Assembly: GCA_964570935.1 (NCBI GenBank)
Contig: CAZMZP010000073.1
Location: 38,167 to 102,166, forward strand
DNA length: 64,000 bases
Reading direction: 5' to 3'
Source of the DNA: JAFGJU01 sp964570935
Lineage (GTDB): Bacteria; Eisenbacteria; RBG-16-71-46; JAFGJU01
A model generated the notes under the pieces. The model saw nothing but the letters and a program-made list of their open reading frames with translations, was not told where the DNA came from and made no database searches. Shown here one piece after another: positions 51,011 to 59,283 of this stretch. Made by a program: the position numbers and the translations under genes. Positions within the stretch are counted from its first letter, which is position 1; each line of letters opens with the position of its first letter.

Positions 51011-52555
51011 CTATTCGCTCTCCGGCTTCACTATCTCGGCGATCGTGCAGTTCGTCTTCGTCAGGTACTGTTTCGCGACCCGCTGTACGTCCTCGGCCGT
51101 GACCTTGTCTATGAGGTCCAGCTTCGTGAACATGTTCCTCCACGAACCAGTCACGTGCTCCGCGTCGGCCAGTCCTATTGCCATGCCCTCGTTGCTGTCC
51201 AGGGAGTTGATGAACTTGGCCTTTTCTCTGGCCTTCACGGCCGCCAGCTCTTCGGCGGGCACGAGCTCCTTCTTCAATCGCTCAAGCTCCTCGAAGATGG
51301 CGGTCTCGTTCTCGGCAGTGGTCTTTCCCTGGTTAGGGAAGGCGCCCAGCGCGAAGAGCCCGGGGTATTTCTCTCCGAGCGACTGGCAGAAGGTCACCAG
51401 CGCCAGCTTGTCCTTCTTGACAAGCCGCTCATACAACCGCGAGGTCCTGCCCTCGCCCAGCAGGGTGGTGATGACCGTGAACGTGGCGTTGTCGGCGTCC
51501 CTCACGCCGGGGCGGTGGAACACCATCGCCAGCACCGGCTGGGAGGCGTCCTCCACGTACACCCTCTTCAGACCCCTCTGCGGCGGCTCGACTGTCTCGA
51601 CCGGCGTCGGTTTTTCACCGGCCGGAATCTTGGACAGGTGTTTCTCCAGAATGGGCATGGCCTTCGCCGGGTCGACGTCACCCACGACGCACACGGTGAG
51701 GTTCCTGCCGCTGTAGTATTTCTTGAACCACGCCTCCGCCTCTTCGCGCGTGATGGTCTCGAGGTCGGACATGTGGCCGACCACGAGCACGTGGTACGGA
51801 TGCGCCTTGAAGGCCGCGGCCACTAGCTCCTCGAACAGCTTCCCTGTGGGCGAGCTCTCGAAGCCCATGCGCCTCTCTTCGCGTATGACCGAAACCTCCT
51901 TGTAGAACTCCCTCAGGACAGGGTTCGCGAACCTGTCGGCCTCCAGCGCTGCCCAGAGCTCCAGCTTGTTGGATGGCATGGAGTAGTGGTACACGGTCTG
52001 GTCGAATGACGTAAAGGCGTTCAGGCCCACGCCGCCTTCCCTCTCGACCATTTCGCCGAACTGGGCGGGTACGACATACTTGTCGGCCTCCTCCTGAGCC
52101 ATCGCCAAGGCCGCCTCCAGCTCCTTCAGCTTGTCGGGAGAAGCCAGAGTGCCCTTGTTCCTTTCCGCCTTGAGCGCGTGGAAGGCGCTGTCCACCTTCT
52201 TCAGCGCCTCCTTTTCCTTGCCGTAATCTTTGGTGCCTATGGTCGTCGTGCCCTTGAACGCCATGTGCTCGAATATGTGAGCGAGGCCGGTTGCACCGGT
52301 TATCTCGTCCACCGAACCCACGTCAGCGTGCGTGGCCATGGAGGCGACCGGCGCCACGTGCCGCGGGAGAATCAGCACTTTCACCCCGTTCGGGAGCACC
52401 TTCTCGACCACGTCATTCTGCATGTCCTTGAACGTGCGGGCCAGCAGGGGAGAGGCCACGAGCGCCAGACCGACGACGACGAGCACGGCCACCAGGGCCG
52501 CGGCCGTCCAACCGCGACGGGAAGCGGCCTGGAAACAGCGCGAACAGTGAGACAT
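51011..52555 (-). CDS. M16 family zinc metallopeptidase (active subunit)
   Basis: A 514-residue exported peptidase. A long N-terminal hydrophobic segment (about 16-38) is a signal peptide or anchor. The zinc site is H93-I-F-E96-H97, with a third ligand probably Glu226 or nearby in VIREERRM. About 50-60 residues of charged helical insert (about 108-165) separate the motif from this glutamate. Two halves of the M16 fold can be followed. It should digest peptides in the periplasm with the degenerate subunit encoded 73 bp downstream. Confidence 0.92.
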   Translation of the reverse strand: MSHCSRCFQAASRRGWTAAALVAVLVVVGLALVASPLLARTFKDMQNDVVEKVLPNGVKVLILPRHVAPVASMATHADVGSVDEITGATGLAHIFEHMAFKGTTTIGTKDYGKEKEALKKVDSAFHALKAERNKGTLASPDKLKELEAALAMAQEEADKYVVPAQFGEMVEREGGVGLNAFTSFDQTVYHYSMPSNKLELWAALEADRFANPVLREFYKEVSVIREERRMGFESSPTGKLFEELVAAAFKAHPYHVLVVGHMSDLETITREEAEAWFKKYYSGRNLTVCVVGDVDPAKAMPILEKHLSKIPAGEKPTPVETVEPPQRGLKRVYVEDASQPVLAMVFHRPGVRDADNATFTVITTLLGEGRTSRLYERLVKKDKLALVTFCQSLGEKYPGLFALGAFPNQGKTTAENETAIFEELERLKKELVPAEELAAVKAREKAKFINSLDSNEGMAIGLADAEHVTGSWRNMFTKLDLIDKVTAEDVQRVAKQYLTKTNCTIAEIVKPESE

Positions 52556-52705
52556 GAGAGTCCCCCTTTCCGGAAGGATTGAAGAAACGGCCGGCCTCCG
52601 GCGGCGTGTTGAGCACGCGTCACTGCGGCCGCCTCTGGCCGACCTCCGAGCATGAAGCCGGAAAACACAGCGTGCGCCGCCCCGCGGGCGGCGCCAAGTC
52701 GAATA

Positions 52706-52734
52706 AGACTATCTCCGCCGGGCCGTCCAGTCAA
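52706..52734 (-). promoter_or_regulatory. Promoter of the minus-strand M16 operon
   Basis: On the minus strand: -35 TTGACT (52734-52729), 17-bp spacer, -10 TAGTCT (52711-52706). The predicted leader is about 145 nt, with no clear structure recognised. The rest of the 284-bp gap (52556-52839) shows nothing else. Confidence 0.6.
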
Positions 52735-52839
52735 GGCGAGATTACGCTGACGGGTAGTGTGCGGAGGGTCGGCCCGCGGGAGAGCGGACGCCGGCGCCCG
52801 GGGCGCGATGTGGGACACGAGGGGGGGAGCAGACTCCGG

Positions 52840-53412
52840 CTAGAACCAGTCGAGTTCGTTGAGCTCGTTTACTTTGTCTCTCAGGTCTTCGTGCAGGCGC
52901 TCGAGCCTGCCGGCGTGCTTTTCGAGCCGCTCCGCACGTTTTTCGAGCCTGCTCGCGGCGCGCTCGAGCTTCTCCTCTTTTCTTTCGAGATCCTCTTCGA
53001 GGTCGTCCGAGTCGTAGTCTGGAGAGAGGAGCCGGAGCACTCCGATGGCGGCCTTGAGCCCGAGGCCCGCGCCCTTGACGCCGAGCTTCGCGCCTTCTAT
53101 GCCGACTGACTTAGCGTCTTCGACTATGCCGTTAAAAGTCGCGTAGTAGTCCCGGACGAGCTCTCGTTCGGAGGGGCTCAGGGTCACGGCCCGGTCGTTT
53201 ACGAAGAGCTCGGCGCGTTCCGTGATCTCGACCGTTTCGTCGCTTTCTTTGTCGGTGAAGATGATGGAGCCATCTTCGAATTCGACCGAAACGTCGTCGC
53301 CGCGGAACAGTCTGTCCTCGTTGCACCGGACTTGCACCTCGGCGGACGAACTCAGCGGCGCGCAGATGGCCGCGGCGAACAGAACCATGGGGATAACGGC
53401 AAGCGTTTTCAT
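52840..53412 (-). CDS. Exported protein with C-terminal coiled coil (DUF2884/YggN-like)
   Basis: A 190-residue protein with a signal peptide (about 1-23). A beta-rich part follows (about 25-75; SVEFEDGSIIFTDKES). A central Gly-rich helix (about 100-120) is followed by a highly charged coiled coil (about 130-185; repeated LE(R/K)-type heptads). It resembles the YggN/DUF2884 type. AAAGGAGGA precedes the ATG by about 7 bp. No partner can be named; it may be held at the inner membrane or the wall. Confidence 0.65.
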   Translation of the reverse strand: MKTLAVIPMVLFAAAICAPLSSSAEVQVRCNEDRLFRGDDVSVEFEDGSIIFTDKESDETVEITERAELFVNDRAVTLSPSERELVRDYYATFNGIVEDAKSVGIEGAKLGVKGAGLGLKAAIGVLRLLSPDYDSDDLEEDLERKEEKLERAASRLEKRAERLEKHAGRLERLHEDLRDKVNELNELDWF

Positions 53413-53554
53413 GGGATGTCCTCCTTTGGCGGCTGGTCCCAGCCCGCCCTGTCATTATGTCATACGAACCGGCGGGGCCTATGGTTTCAGCCGACAGCGG
53501 CCGTATTCACGCTGAGGGCAGCGCCGGACCGGACGGGGGGTCTGGCGGAAGTCG

Positions 53555-53583
53555 TTGACTGGGCCCGCGCGCGAATGTAGAAT
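53555..53583 (+). promoter_or_regulatory. Promoter of tRNA-Ala
   Basis: -35 TTGACT (53555-53560), 17-bp spacer, -10 TAGAAT (53578-53583), about 88 bp before the mature tRNA. A strong promoter fits a tRNA gene. Confidence 0.7.
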
Positions 53584-53671
53584 GTGTGCCGTGTGAAACA
53601 ACTGAATACACGGAGTGTCTGCCGCTGGCCGGAAGCATGCAGGACGCGGGCCGCGGGAGGCAGTCTACGGT

Positions 53672-53747
53672 GGGGCTGTAGCTCAGATGGGAGAGTACTT
53701 GACTGGCAGTCAAGGGGTCACGGGTTCGATCCCCGTCAGCTCCACCA
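53672..53747 (+). tRNA. tRNA-Ala (anticodon GGC)
   Basis: A 76-nt tRNA including an encoded CCA end. Acceptor arms GGGGCTG and CAGCTCC pair with the G3-U70 wobble that marks alanine tRNAs, and A73 is the discriminator. The anticodon stem CTTGA/TCAAG holds the loop CTGGCAG, giving anticodon GGC at 53705-53707 (reads GCC and GCU). The T arm has ACGGG/CCCGT around TTCGATC. It stands alone, with its own promoter. Confidence 0.97.
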
Positions 53748-53820
53748 TTTCTTTGTAACGAATCGGGAAGAAGGGCGGTTGGGGTTCAGAGCAGCGTGCC
53801 TACGGCTCGGGCCGGCCGGC

Positions 53821-54522
53821 TCAGTATTTCGGCCTGGGGGGCGTCGGCTCCAGCGCGTTTATGAACGACAGCGACCTGGAGCGCCAGACTCCGGAAAGAC
53901 TGGCCTGCCTCTCGGCATCCTCTATCTGTCGCCCGTTCGAGTCCTCGTAGCCCAGAAACAGGTTGACGATCGAGAGTCTCAAGTAGTTCAGACACTTCCC
54001 CACGGCCACGTCGTTTCTTGGGTCGCAGTCAGCGCTGCTCCCGGTCGCCTGAGTCGCGGTCCGCGGGACCAGGACAGGAGGGACTCTGCCGGGTTCGGCG
54101 GTCCCGGACTCCCCGGCGTGAGGTCTGTCCGCGTTCCTCGCGCCGATTCTCTTCCACTGACCGTAAAGCCTGTCCGCCCGCTGGAGCAGCGGGTCCAGTC
54201 TCTCCAGGAATTCCTCCGTGCCTATGAGGTTCTGCCGCAATCGGCCCCTCAGCTCCTCCACCTGGCCGGCGATCACTCGCTGCTGGGTGAGAAAGCTGAA
54301 GTACCATCTCTGCATGTTGGTCAGCGAATGGCCGGCAGTCGCTCCGCTCTGACCGGAGCCGGCGATGAGGAATGGCTGCATCGTGTGGACGGTGGTCAGG
54401 GAGAGGAGGCCGGGAAACCCCTGCGGCGTTGGGGCCGAAGCGAACACGGAGGCCGGCGCGGCGAACAGCGCGAGCGCCAGGGCAACCGTCAGCGACTGTT
54501 TTGCGAGAGCTTGCCGGGGCAT
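53821..54522 (-). CDS. Exported protein of unknown function
   Basis: A 233-residue protein with a clear signal peptide (about 1-28, FAAPASVFASA). The mature part has a helical region (about 65-120; QRWYFSFLTQQRVIAGQVEEL and related heptads), a Pro-rich linker (about 130-165) and a C-terminal helical segment with two cysteines (DCDPRNDVAVGKCL). No family was recognised. GGAGGG lies before the ATG. It is convergent with tRNA-Ala and divergent from the plus-strand M16 operon. Confidence 0.6.
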   Translation of the reverse strand: MPRQALAKQSLTVALALALFAAPASVFASAPTPQGFPGLLSLTTVHTMQPFLIAGSGQSGATAGHSLTNMQRWYFSFLTQQRVIAGQVEELRGRLRQNLIGTEEFLERLDPLLQRADRLYGQWKRIGARNADRPHAGESGTAEPGRVPPVLVPRTATQATGSSADCDPRNDVAVGKCLNYLRLSIVNLFLGYEDSNGRQIEDAERQASLSGVWRSRSLSFINALEPTPPRPKY

Positions 54523-54624
54523 TGTGACCCCTCCGTCCAGAGGATATTCGGCAACGGACCGTCCGAGTTAGAAATCGGCACGTCGGGGCCGCGGCTTTAG
54601 CCGGCCGGCGGCCGGCCTTTCTGC

Positions 54625-54653
54625 TTGACAGGCCCCGTCAGACCCCGTAATCT
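54625..54653 (+). promoter_or_regulatory. Promoter of the plus-strand M16 to rluB operon
   Basis: -35 TTGACA (54625-54630), 17-bp spacer, -10 TAATCT (54648-54653). The expected start is near 54660, giving a leader of about 50 nt before the TTG start at 54712. Confidence 0.75.
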
Positions 54654-54711
54654 CAATGCAAGTAAAGGGGTTGCGTGGTTTTCTTCAACACTCATAGGAG
54701 GTGATTTCGTC

Positions 54712-56130
54712 TTGTTCGGACAGAGAGACATACTCAGACCGGGAAGGCCCGCCGCGTGGTGCCTTTCCGCGCTTGCGCTGCTGGCAGCTGTTTCTTTCTT
54801 GGGACTGGTCGCTCAGGGGAGCGCTCAAGCCGCTCTCACGTACAAGGTCGAGACGCTTGGAAAGGGAGCCGTCGGAACAGTCACGCCGCTCACGAGGGTC
54901 ACCTATTCGAACGGCCTCGTGGCATTGGTGAAGGAGTCGCATTCCGCCCCCATAGTGACCGTGGACGCCTGGTGCGCGACCGGTGCCGCCTGCGAGGTTG
55001 ACAGTCTGAACGGCATCTCGCACTTTTTCGAGCACATGTTCTTCAAGGGCACCGAGAGGCACCCGCGCGGTGAGATGGACAAGATCATCAAGGGGCTGGG
55101 CGGAATAAACAACGCCGGCACTTCGGTGGAATACACTCACTACTACGTTACTGTGCCCAGCGAGAATTACCTGGTGGCCGTGGACGTGCTGTCGGACGCG
55201 CTCATCAACTCGAGCTTTGAGCCGGACGAGATCACGAAGGAGAGGGACGTCGTCAAGGCCGAGATCCGGAGAAAAGAGGACACGCCGTCGAGCAAGGTGT
55301 TCGTGGTCTTCCAGAAGGCGTTCGGCTCCGGCACTCCTTACCAGATGCCGGTGCTGGGCACGTTCGAGACGCTTGACAGAGTCGACCACGCAGCCTTCAA
55401 GAACTACCTGCGTGAAAAATACACCGCTGACAACGTGGCGGTAGTCGTGACCGGAGACGTCAACACCAAGGAGATCGCGGACGCGATAGGCAGATACTTC
55501 GAGAACATCCCGCGCGGGGAGCCGACGCTGGCGGATTTCACGGTGGCGGAGCCCGCCGAAGAGAGCGTCGGCGTGGAATACAAGGAGGACGTGAACCGCG
55601 GGTACGTCATGCTCGGATACCTGACCCAGGGCCGCCGGAACAAGACGGAGTCCCTGGCGTTGGAGGTGGCGGCCACGATACTGGGCGACGGCAAGAGCTC
55701 CATGCTCCACCAGAGCCTCGTGGAGAACAAGAAGCTGGCCAACTCGGTTTCGGCGTGGTCGTGGGACCTGAGGCAGGCCGGCGCGCTCGGAGCAGATGCC
55801 TCGTTCGACCCGGGCAAGGAAGAAGCGGTGAAGGCTGCCATTCTGGAGGAGGTGGCGAGACTGGCCCAGAACGGCCCGTCGGCTGAAGAGCTGAGCAAGG
55901 CCAAGGCGCTCCTGAAAACATCGTTCGCGTTCTCCACGGAGACGACGGACGGCAGGGCGACGGCCATTGGCCTGGCGTACATCAGCGGCACACTGGACCA
56001 GACTCTGGAATACCAGAAGCGGGTGGATTCCGTGACTGCCGCACAGGTGAAGGAAGTCGTGCAGAAATACACCGCGGGCAAGCACTGCGCAGTTGCCATG
56101 ATTCTCCCCAAGCAGAAACCGGAGGAATGA
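54712..56130 (+). CDS. M16 family zinc metallopeptidase (active subunit, second pair)
   Basis: A 472-residue exported peptidase. The start is TTG at 54712: AGGAGGTGAT (54696-54705), a near-perfect ribosome site, lies 6 bp before it, and the open frame upstream is the promoter. A signal peptide covers about 1-41. The zinc site is H104-F-F-E107-H108 with Glu184 (VVKAEIRR) as third ligand, the standard spacing. It lacks the long charged insert of the other active M16 protein. It pairs with the next gene, 1 bp away. Confidence 0.93.
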   Translation: MFGQRDILRPGRPAAWCLSALALLAAVSFLGLVAQGSAQAALTYKVETLGKGAVGTVTPLTRVTYSNGLVALVKESHSAPIVTVDAWCATGAACEVDSLNGISHFFEHMFFKGTERHPRGEMDKIIKGLGGINNAGTSVEYTHYYVTVPSENYLVAVDVLSDALINSSFEPDEITKERDVVKAEIRRKEDTPSSKVFVVFQKAFGSGTPYQMPVLGTFETLDRVDHAAFKNYLREKYTADNVAVVVTGDVNTKEIADAIGRYFENIPRGEPTLADFTVAEPAEESVGVEYKEDVNRGYVMLGYLTQGRRNKTESLALEVAATILGDGKSSMLHQSLVENKKLANSVSAWSWDLRQAGALGADASFDPGKEEAVKAAILEEVARLAQNGPSAEELSKAKALLKTSFAFSTETTDGRATAIGLAYISGTLDQTLEYQKRVDSVTAAQVKEVVQKYTAGKHCAVAMILPKQKPEE

Positions 56131-56131
56131 G

Positions 56132-57505
56132 ATGTCTCGCACGAAAACGAGCTCAACAGGGACCGCGTTGTTGATCGCGGTCACGGTGGCCGCCTCGGTC
56201 GCGGGCGCGGCGAACCCCGCGCTGGCCGGCTCCCGGGTCAAGCCCTCGGCGGGCGTGCAAAAGACGGTGCTGGACAACGGACTCACAATTCTGGTCAAGC
56301 CGTCCACGGCGAACGACATTGTGTCCGTCCAGCTTCTGCTCGGGATGGGTCCCAGGTACGAAAGCGACGCCGAGGCCGGGATATCCAGGCTGCTCCAGCA
56401 GTCGCTGCTCAAGGGCACCGGCACCAGGACGGCCGAGCAGATCGCGAACGAGGTCGAGTCCGTGGGCGGCAGGGTGAATTCAGGCTCCACGAAGGAAGTC
56501 GGGTTCGTGAGCTTCACGTGCACGAAGGAGGCTCTTCCCAGGGTGCAGGAAGTGTTCTTTGACGTGGTCCTTGCCCCGAGCTTCCCCGAGGCCGAAGTCG
56601 AGAAGGAAAAGTCCATAATCCTTCAAAACATCAAGCAGAGAAAAGACCAGCCCCTGGGCAGCACCATAGACCTGGCCCAGGAGGTGTTCTACGGCGAGCA
56701 CCCCTTCCACAAGCCGTCGGAGGGTTACGAAGAGACGGTGAGTGGGTTCGCGCGGGCTCGGGTCCAGGACGCGTACAAACGGTTCTACGCCCCCCGGAAC
56801 ATGGTGCTGTGCGCGGTGGGGAACCTGAACGCAAAGAAGTTCATGAAGGACGTTGAAAAGAGGTTCGGGGTCCTCAAGGGCGGCGGCGAGAAGCCCGGCG
56901 CCGAACTGCCGGCCTTCTCGCTGGCGGAGTCCCGCCGGCAGCTCACGTACAAGAAGAGCGCGTCCGCTTGGCTCGTAATAGCCTTTCCCGCACCCGGCAT
57001 GTCCCAAGAAGACTACTTCCCGGCGCGCGTCCTGGATTCGATACTGGGCGGCTCCATGCACTCCAGGCTCTTCACCGAGCTCCGGGATAAGCAGGGGCTG
57101 GGCTACCAGGTGGGGAGCTTCTTCGCCGGCTACTCCCGGGACGCGTTCATGGGGACTTACATCGGGACGAGGCCGGACCAGTACGAGACCGCCAGGGACG
57201 GAATCCTCGCCGAAGTGGAGAAGGTACGCGTCCAGGTGGTCACGGACGAGGAATTGAACGACACCAAGACGTACCTGCGGGGCTCGTACATCATAGGACT
57301 TGAATCGAACGAGAGTCAGTCGTACAACTTCGCCTACTACGAATGTCTGGGCGTGGGCTACGATTTCACCGACCGCTTCCTGGACGGCATACAGGCTGTC
57401 GAGAAGGCGGACATGCTGAGGGTGGCCAAAGAGCGCTTCGGAACGTACGGGTTGGGCAGCACCCTACCCGAGGCGGCGGTGGAAGAGGGCGAGGTCACAA
57501 AGTAG
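56132..57505 (+). CDS. Degenerate M16 peptidase subunit (second pair)
   Basis: A 457-residue exported M16 protein with a signal peptide (about 1-32). HxxEH is replaced by R86-L-L-Q89-Q90, so zinc cannot be bound in the usual way. The fold is otherwise well kept (for example SRLFTELRDKQGLGYQVGSFF, the C-terminal half R/Y substrate-binding region). Such inactive partners form heterodimers with active subunits and shape the chamber. It has no LolA-like extension, unlike the degenerate subunit at 48805. Confidence 0.9.
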   Translation: MSRTKTSSTGTALLIAVTVAASVAGAANPALAGSRVKPSAGVQKTVLDNGLTILVKPSTANDIVSVQLLLGMGPRYESDAEAGISRLLQQSLLKGTGTRTAEQIANEVESVGGRVNSGSTKEVGFVSFTCTKEALPRVQEVFFDVVLAPSFPEAEVEKEKSIILQNIKQRKDQPLGSTIDLAQEVFYGEHPFHKPSEGYEETVSGFARARVQDAYKRFYAPRNMVLCAVGNLNAKKFMKDVEKRFGVLKGGGEKPGAELPAFSLAESRRQLTYKKSASAWLVIAFPAPGMSQEDYFPARVLDSILGGSMHSRLFTELRDKQGLGYQVGSFFAGYSRDAFMGTYIGTRPDQYETARDGILAEVEKVRVQVVTDEELNDTKTYLRGSYIIGLESNESQSYNFAYYECLGVGYDFTDRFLDGIQAVEKADMLRVAKERFGTYGLGSTLPEAAVEEGEVTK

Positions 57506-57528
57506 AAAGTGACAGGCGGGTCAGCGGC

Positions 57529-58563
57529 ATGGAACGAAAAGCGGTGGGCCTCGTGTCCGGGGGGCTGGACAGCATCCTGGCCGTCTCGCTCGTGAGACGC
57601 CAGGGCATAGAGGTGGTCGGGCTCCACTTCATAATCCCCTTCGCGGCTTCTCCCGAGGAGGAGCGCGGCGAGGCCAGCGCGCTGGCCGAGCGGCTCGGCG
57701 TAAGGTCGAGAGTGGAGGAGATGGGTGGGGAGTACCTGGCGATGCTGCAGAAGCCCGCGCACGGGTACGGCAAGAACGTGAACCCGTGCATCGACTGCCA
57801 CGCGTTGATGCTGCGCCGGGCGCGGGAAGTGATGCTGGAGGAGGGGGCCTCGTTCGTGTTCACGGGCGAGGTGCTGGGCGAGAGGCCCATGTCGCAGCAT
57901 CGGAAGGCGCTCGGGATAGTCGAGACAGAATCCGGGCTTGCGGGGCTTCTGCTGAGGCCGTTGAGCGCGCTGCTGCTTCCGGTCACGCGGCCGGAGGAGG
58001 CGGGCGTGGTCGACCGCAGCCGGCTGTACGGCATCAGCGGACGGTCCAGGAAACCGCAGATGAGGCTGGCGGAGGAGCTGGGCATCACGCAGTACCCGGG
58101 CCCGGCCGGCGGATGCCTTCTGACTGACCCGGTGTATTCCAGAAAAGTGCGCGACCTGATGCGGCACGGAGAGCTGACCCTGGAGAACGCGAGGCTTTTG
58201 GGCACCGGCCGTCATTACAGGCTGGGGGACTCGGTGAAGCTCGTGGTGGGAAGAGACCAGAAGGAGAATATCGTCCTGGAGAGTCTCGCCCGTGAGGCGG
58301 ACGTGGTGCTTTCAACCTTCCCCGTTCCGGGTCCGGTGGGACTTTTGCGCGGTGGGGACGACGGCTGTGTGGAGCTGTCGGCCAGGATATGCGCCGCGCA
58401 CAGCGACGCCAAACGTGAGCCGGAGGTTCCGGTGAGCTGGCGGAGGACGGACGCGGCCGGAGCCGCCTCGCCGGAAGCAGCCGAGGAGAAGGCCTCGGGC
58501 GGGACGCGGGTGCTGCGCGTGGCTCCGTTGGCCACGGAAGAGCTTGAGCGTTACAGGGTCTGA
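57529..58563 (+). CDS. PP-loop tRNA thiolation enzyme (ThiI/MnmA-like)
   Basis: A 344-residue PP-loop ATPase. SGGLDS (residues 10-15) is the ATP site. YGKNVNPCIDCHALM, FTGEVLGERPMSQH and GPAGGCLLTDP follow a subgroup that is usually annotated as tRNA 2- or 4-thiouridine synthase-like; the C-x-x-C and later Cys probably take part in sulfur transfer. The last 100 residues form a separate domain with an Ala/Glu-rich linker. The ATG at 57529 starts just at the first strand of the ATPase fold. Exact tRNA position is not deducible. Confidence 0.8.
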   Translation: MERKAVGLVSGGLDSILAVSLVRRQGIEVVGLHFIIPFAASPEEERGEASALAERLGVRSRVEEMGGEYLAMLQKPAHGYGKNVNPCIDCHALMLRRAREVMLEEGASFVFTGEVLGERPMSQHRKALGIVETESGLAGLLLRPLSALLLPVTRPEEAGVVDRSRLYGISGRSRKPQMRLAEELGITQYPGPAGGCLLTDPVYSRKVRDLMRHGELTLENARLLGTGRHYRLGDSVKLVVGRDQKENIVLESLAREADVVLSTFPVPGPVGLLRGGDDGCVELSARICAAHSDAKREPEVPVSWRRTDAAGAASPEAAEEKASGGTRVLRVAPLATEELERYRV

Positions 58564-58601
58564 AGCGCCACACGATCTGGACGGAGGTGTGAAAGAGGAG
58601 C

Positions 58602-59267
58602 ATGTCACCGGCTTTTATAGTACTCAGCCTCCCGGTGTTTCTATTCTCGATAATAGTCCATGAGTGCGCGCACGGACTGGCGGCGCTGTCGCACGGAGAC
58701 CCCACGGCCAGGAACGCCGGAAGGATCACTCTCAACCCTCTCCCTCACATCGATCTCTTCGGTAGCATAGTCGTTCCACTGATGTTCCTCCTGGCGCAGG
58801 GGTTCAAGCCGGCGGTGCTGATCGGCTGGGCCAAGCCGGTGCCGGTCAATCCGTTCAACTTCAGGGGCGGGAGGCGCAGCGAGGTCGAGGTCTCGCTGGC
58901 CGGACCGCTTTCGAACATGGGCCTGGCGCTGGTGTTCGCACTGGTATCGAGGTTTCTTCCTCCCTGGCAGGGTGGCAGCGACATGCTGGTTGCAGTGAGG
59001 TACATGCTGCTATATGGTATGCACATAAATTGTCTTCTGGCGGTATTCAACCTCATCCCCGTGCCGCCGCTGGACGGCTCGCATGTGCTGGCGGCGTTGC
59101 TGCCTTCCGGAGCGGCCCACTACTACAGGCAGGTGGCGAACTTTGGGATGTGGATACTGATCGTCGTGCTGATGTTTCCCCCTCTGAGGAGGCTCGTGCT
59201 GGACATACCGGTGGGTCTTCTGCGGGGGTTCTTCGAACTCGTGGCGGGCTCTTACCACGTATTGTGA
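58602..59267 (+). CDS. Site-2 protease family (M50) membrane metalloprotease
   Basis: A 221-residue membrane protease with H20-E21-x-x-H24 in the first helix and Asp158 in NLIPVPPLDG, the third zinc ligand. Five to six helices are visible. It belongs to the short, PDZ-less M50B type found widely in bacteria beside trpS and scpA, as here. Substrates are unknown. GAGGAG precedes the ATG at 58602. Confidence 0.92.
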   Translation: MSPAFIVLSLPVFLFSIIVHECAHGLAALSHGDPTARNAGRITLNPLPHIDLFGSIVVPLMFLLAQGFKPAVLIGWAKPVPVNPFNFRGGRRSEVEVSLAGPLSNMGLALVFALVSRFLPPWQGGSDMLVAVRYMLLYGMHINCLLAVFNLIPVPPLDGSHVLAALLPSGAAHYYRQVANFGMWILIVVLMFPPLRRLVLDIPVGLLRGFFELVAGSYHVL

Positions 59268-59283
59268 GAGGACGCAGCAGGAA

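Noticed and set aside
54600..54616. GC hairpin (GCCGGCC/GGCCGGC) as a terminator
   Set aside because: It lies between divergent genes, where no transcript needs to end; probably chance in GC-rich DNA.
54625..54711. TTG at 54625 as start of the M16 gene
   Set aside because: That TTG is the first half of the TTGACA -35 box; the start at 54712 has a near-perfect ribosome site.
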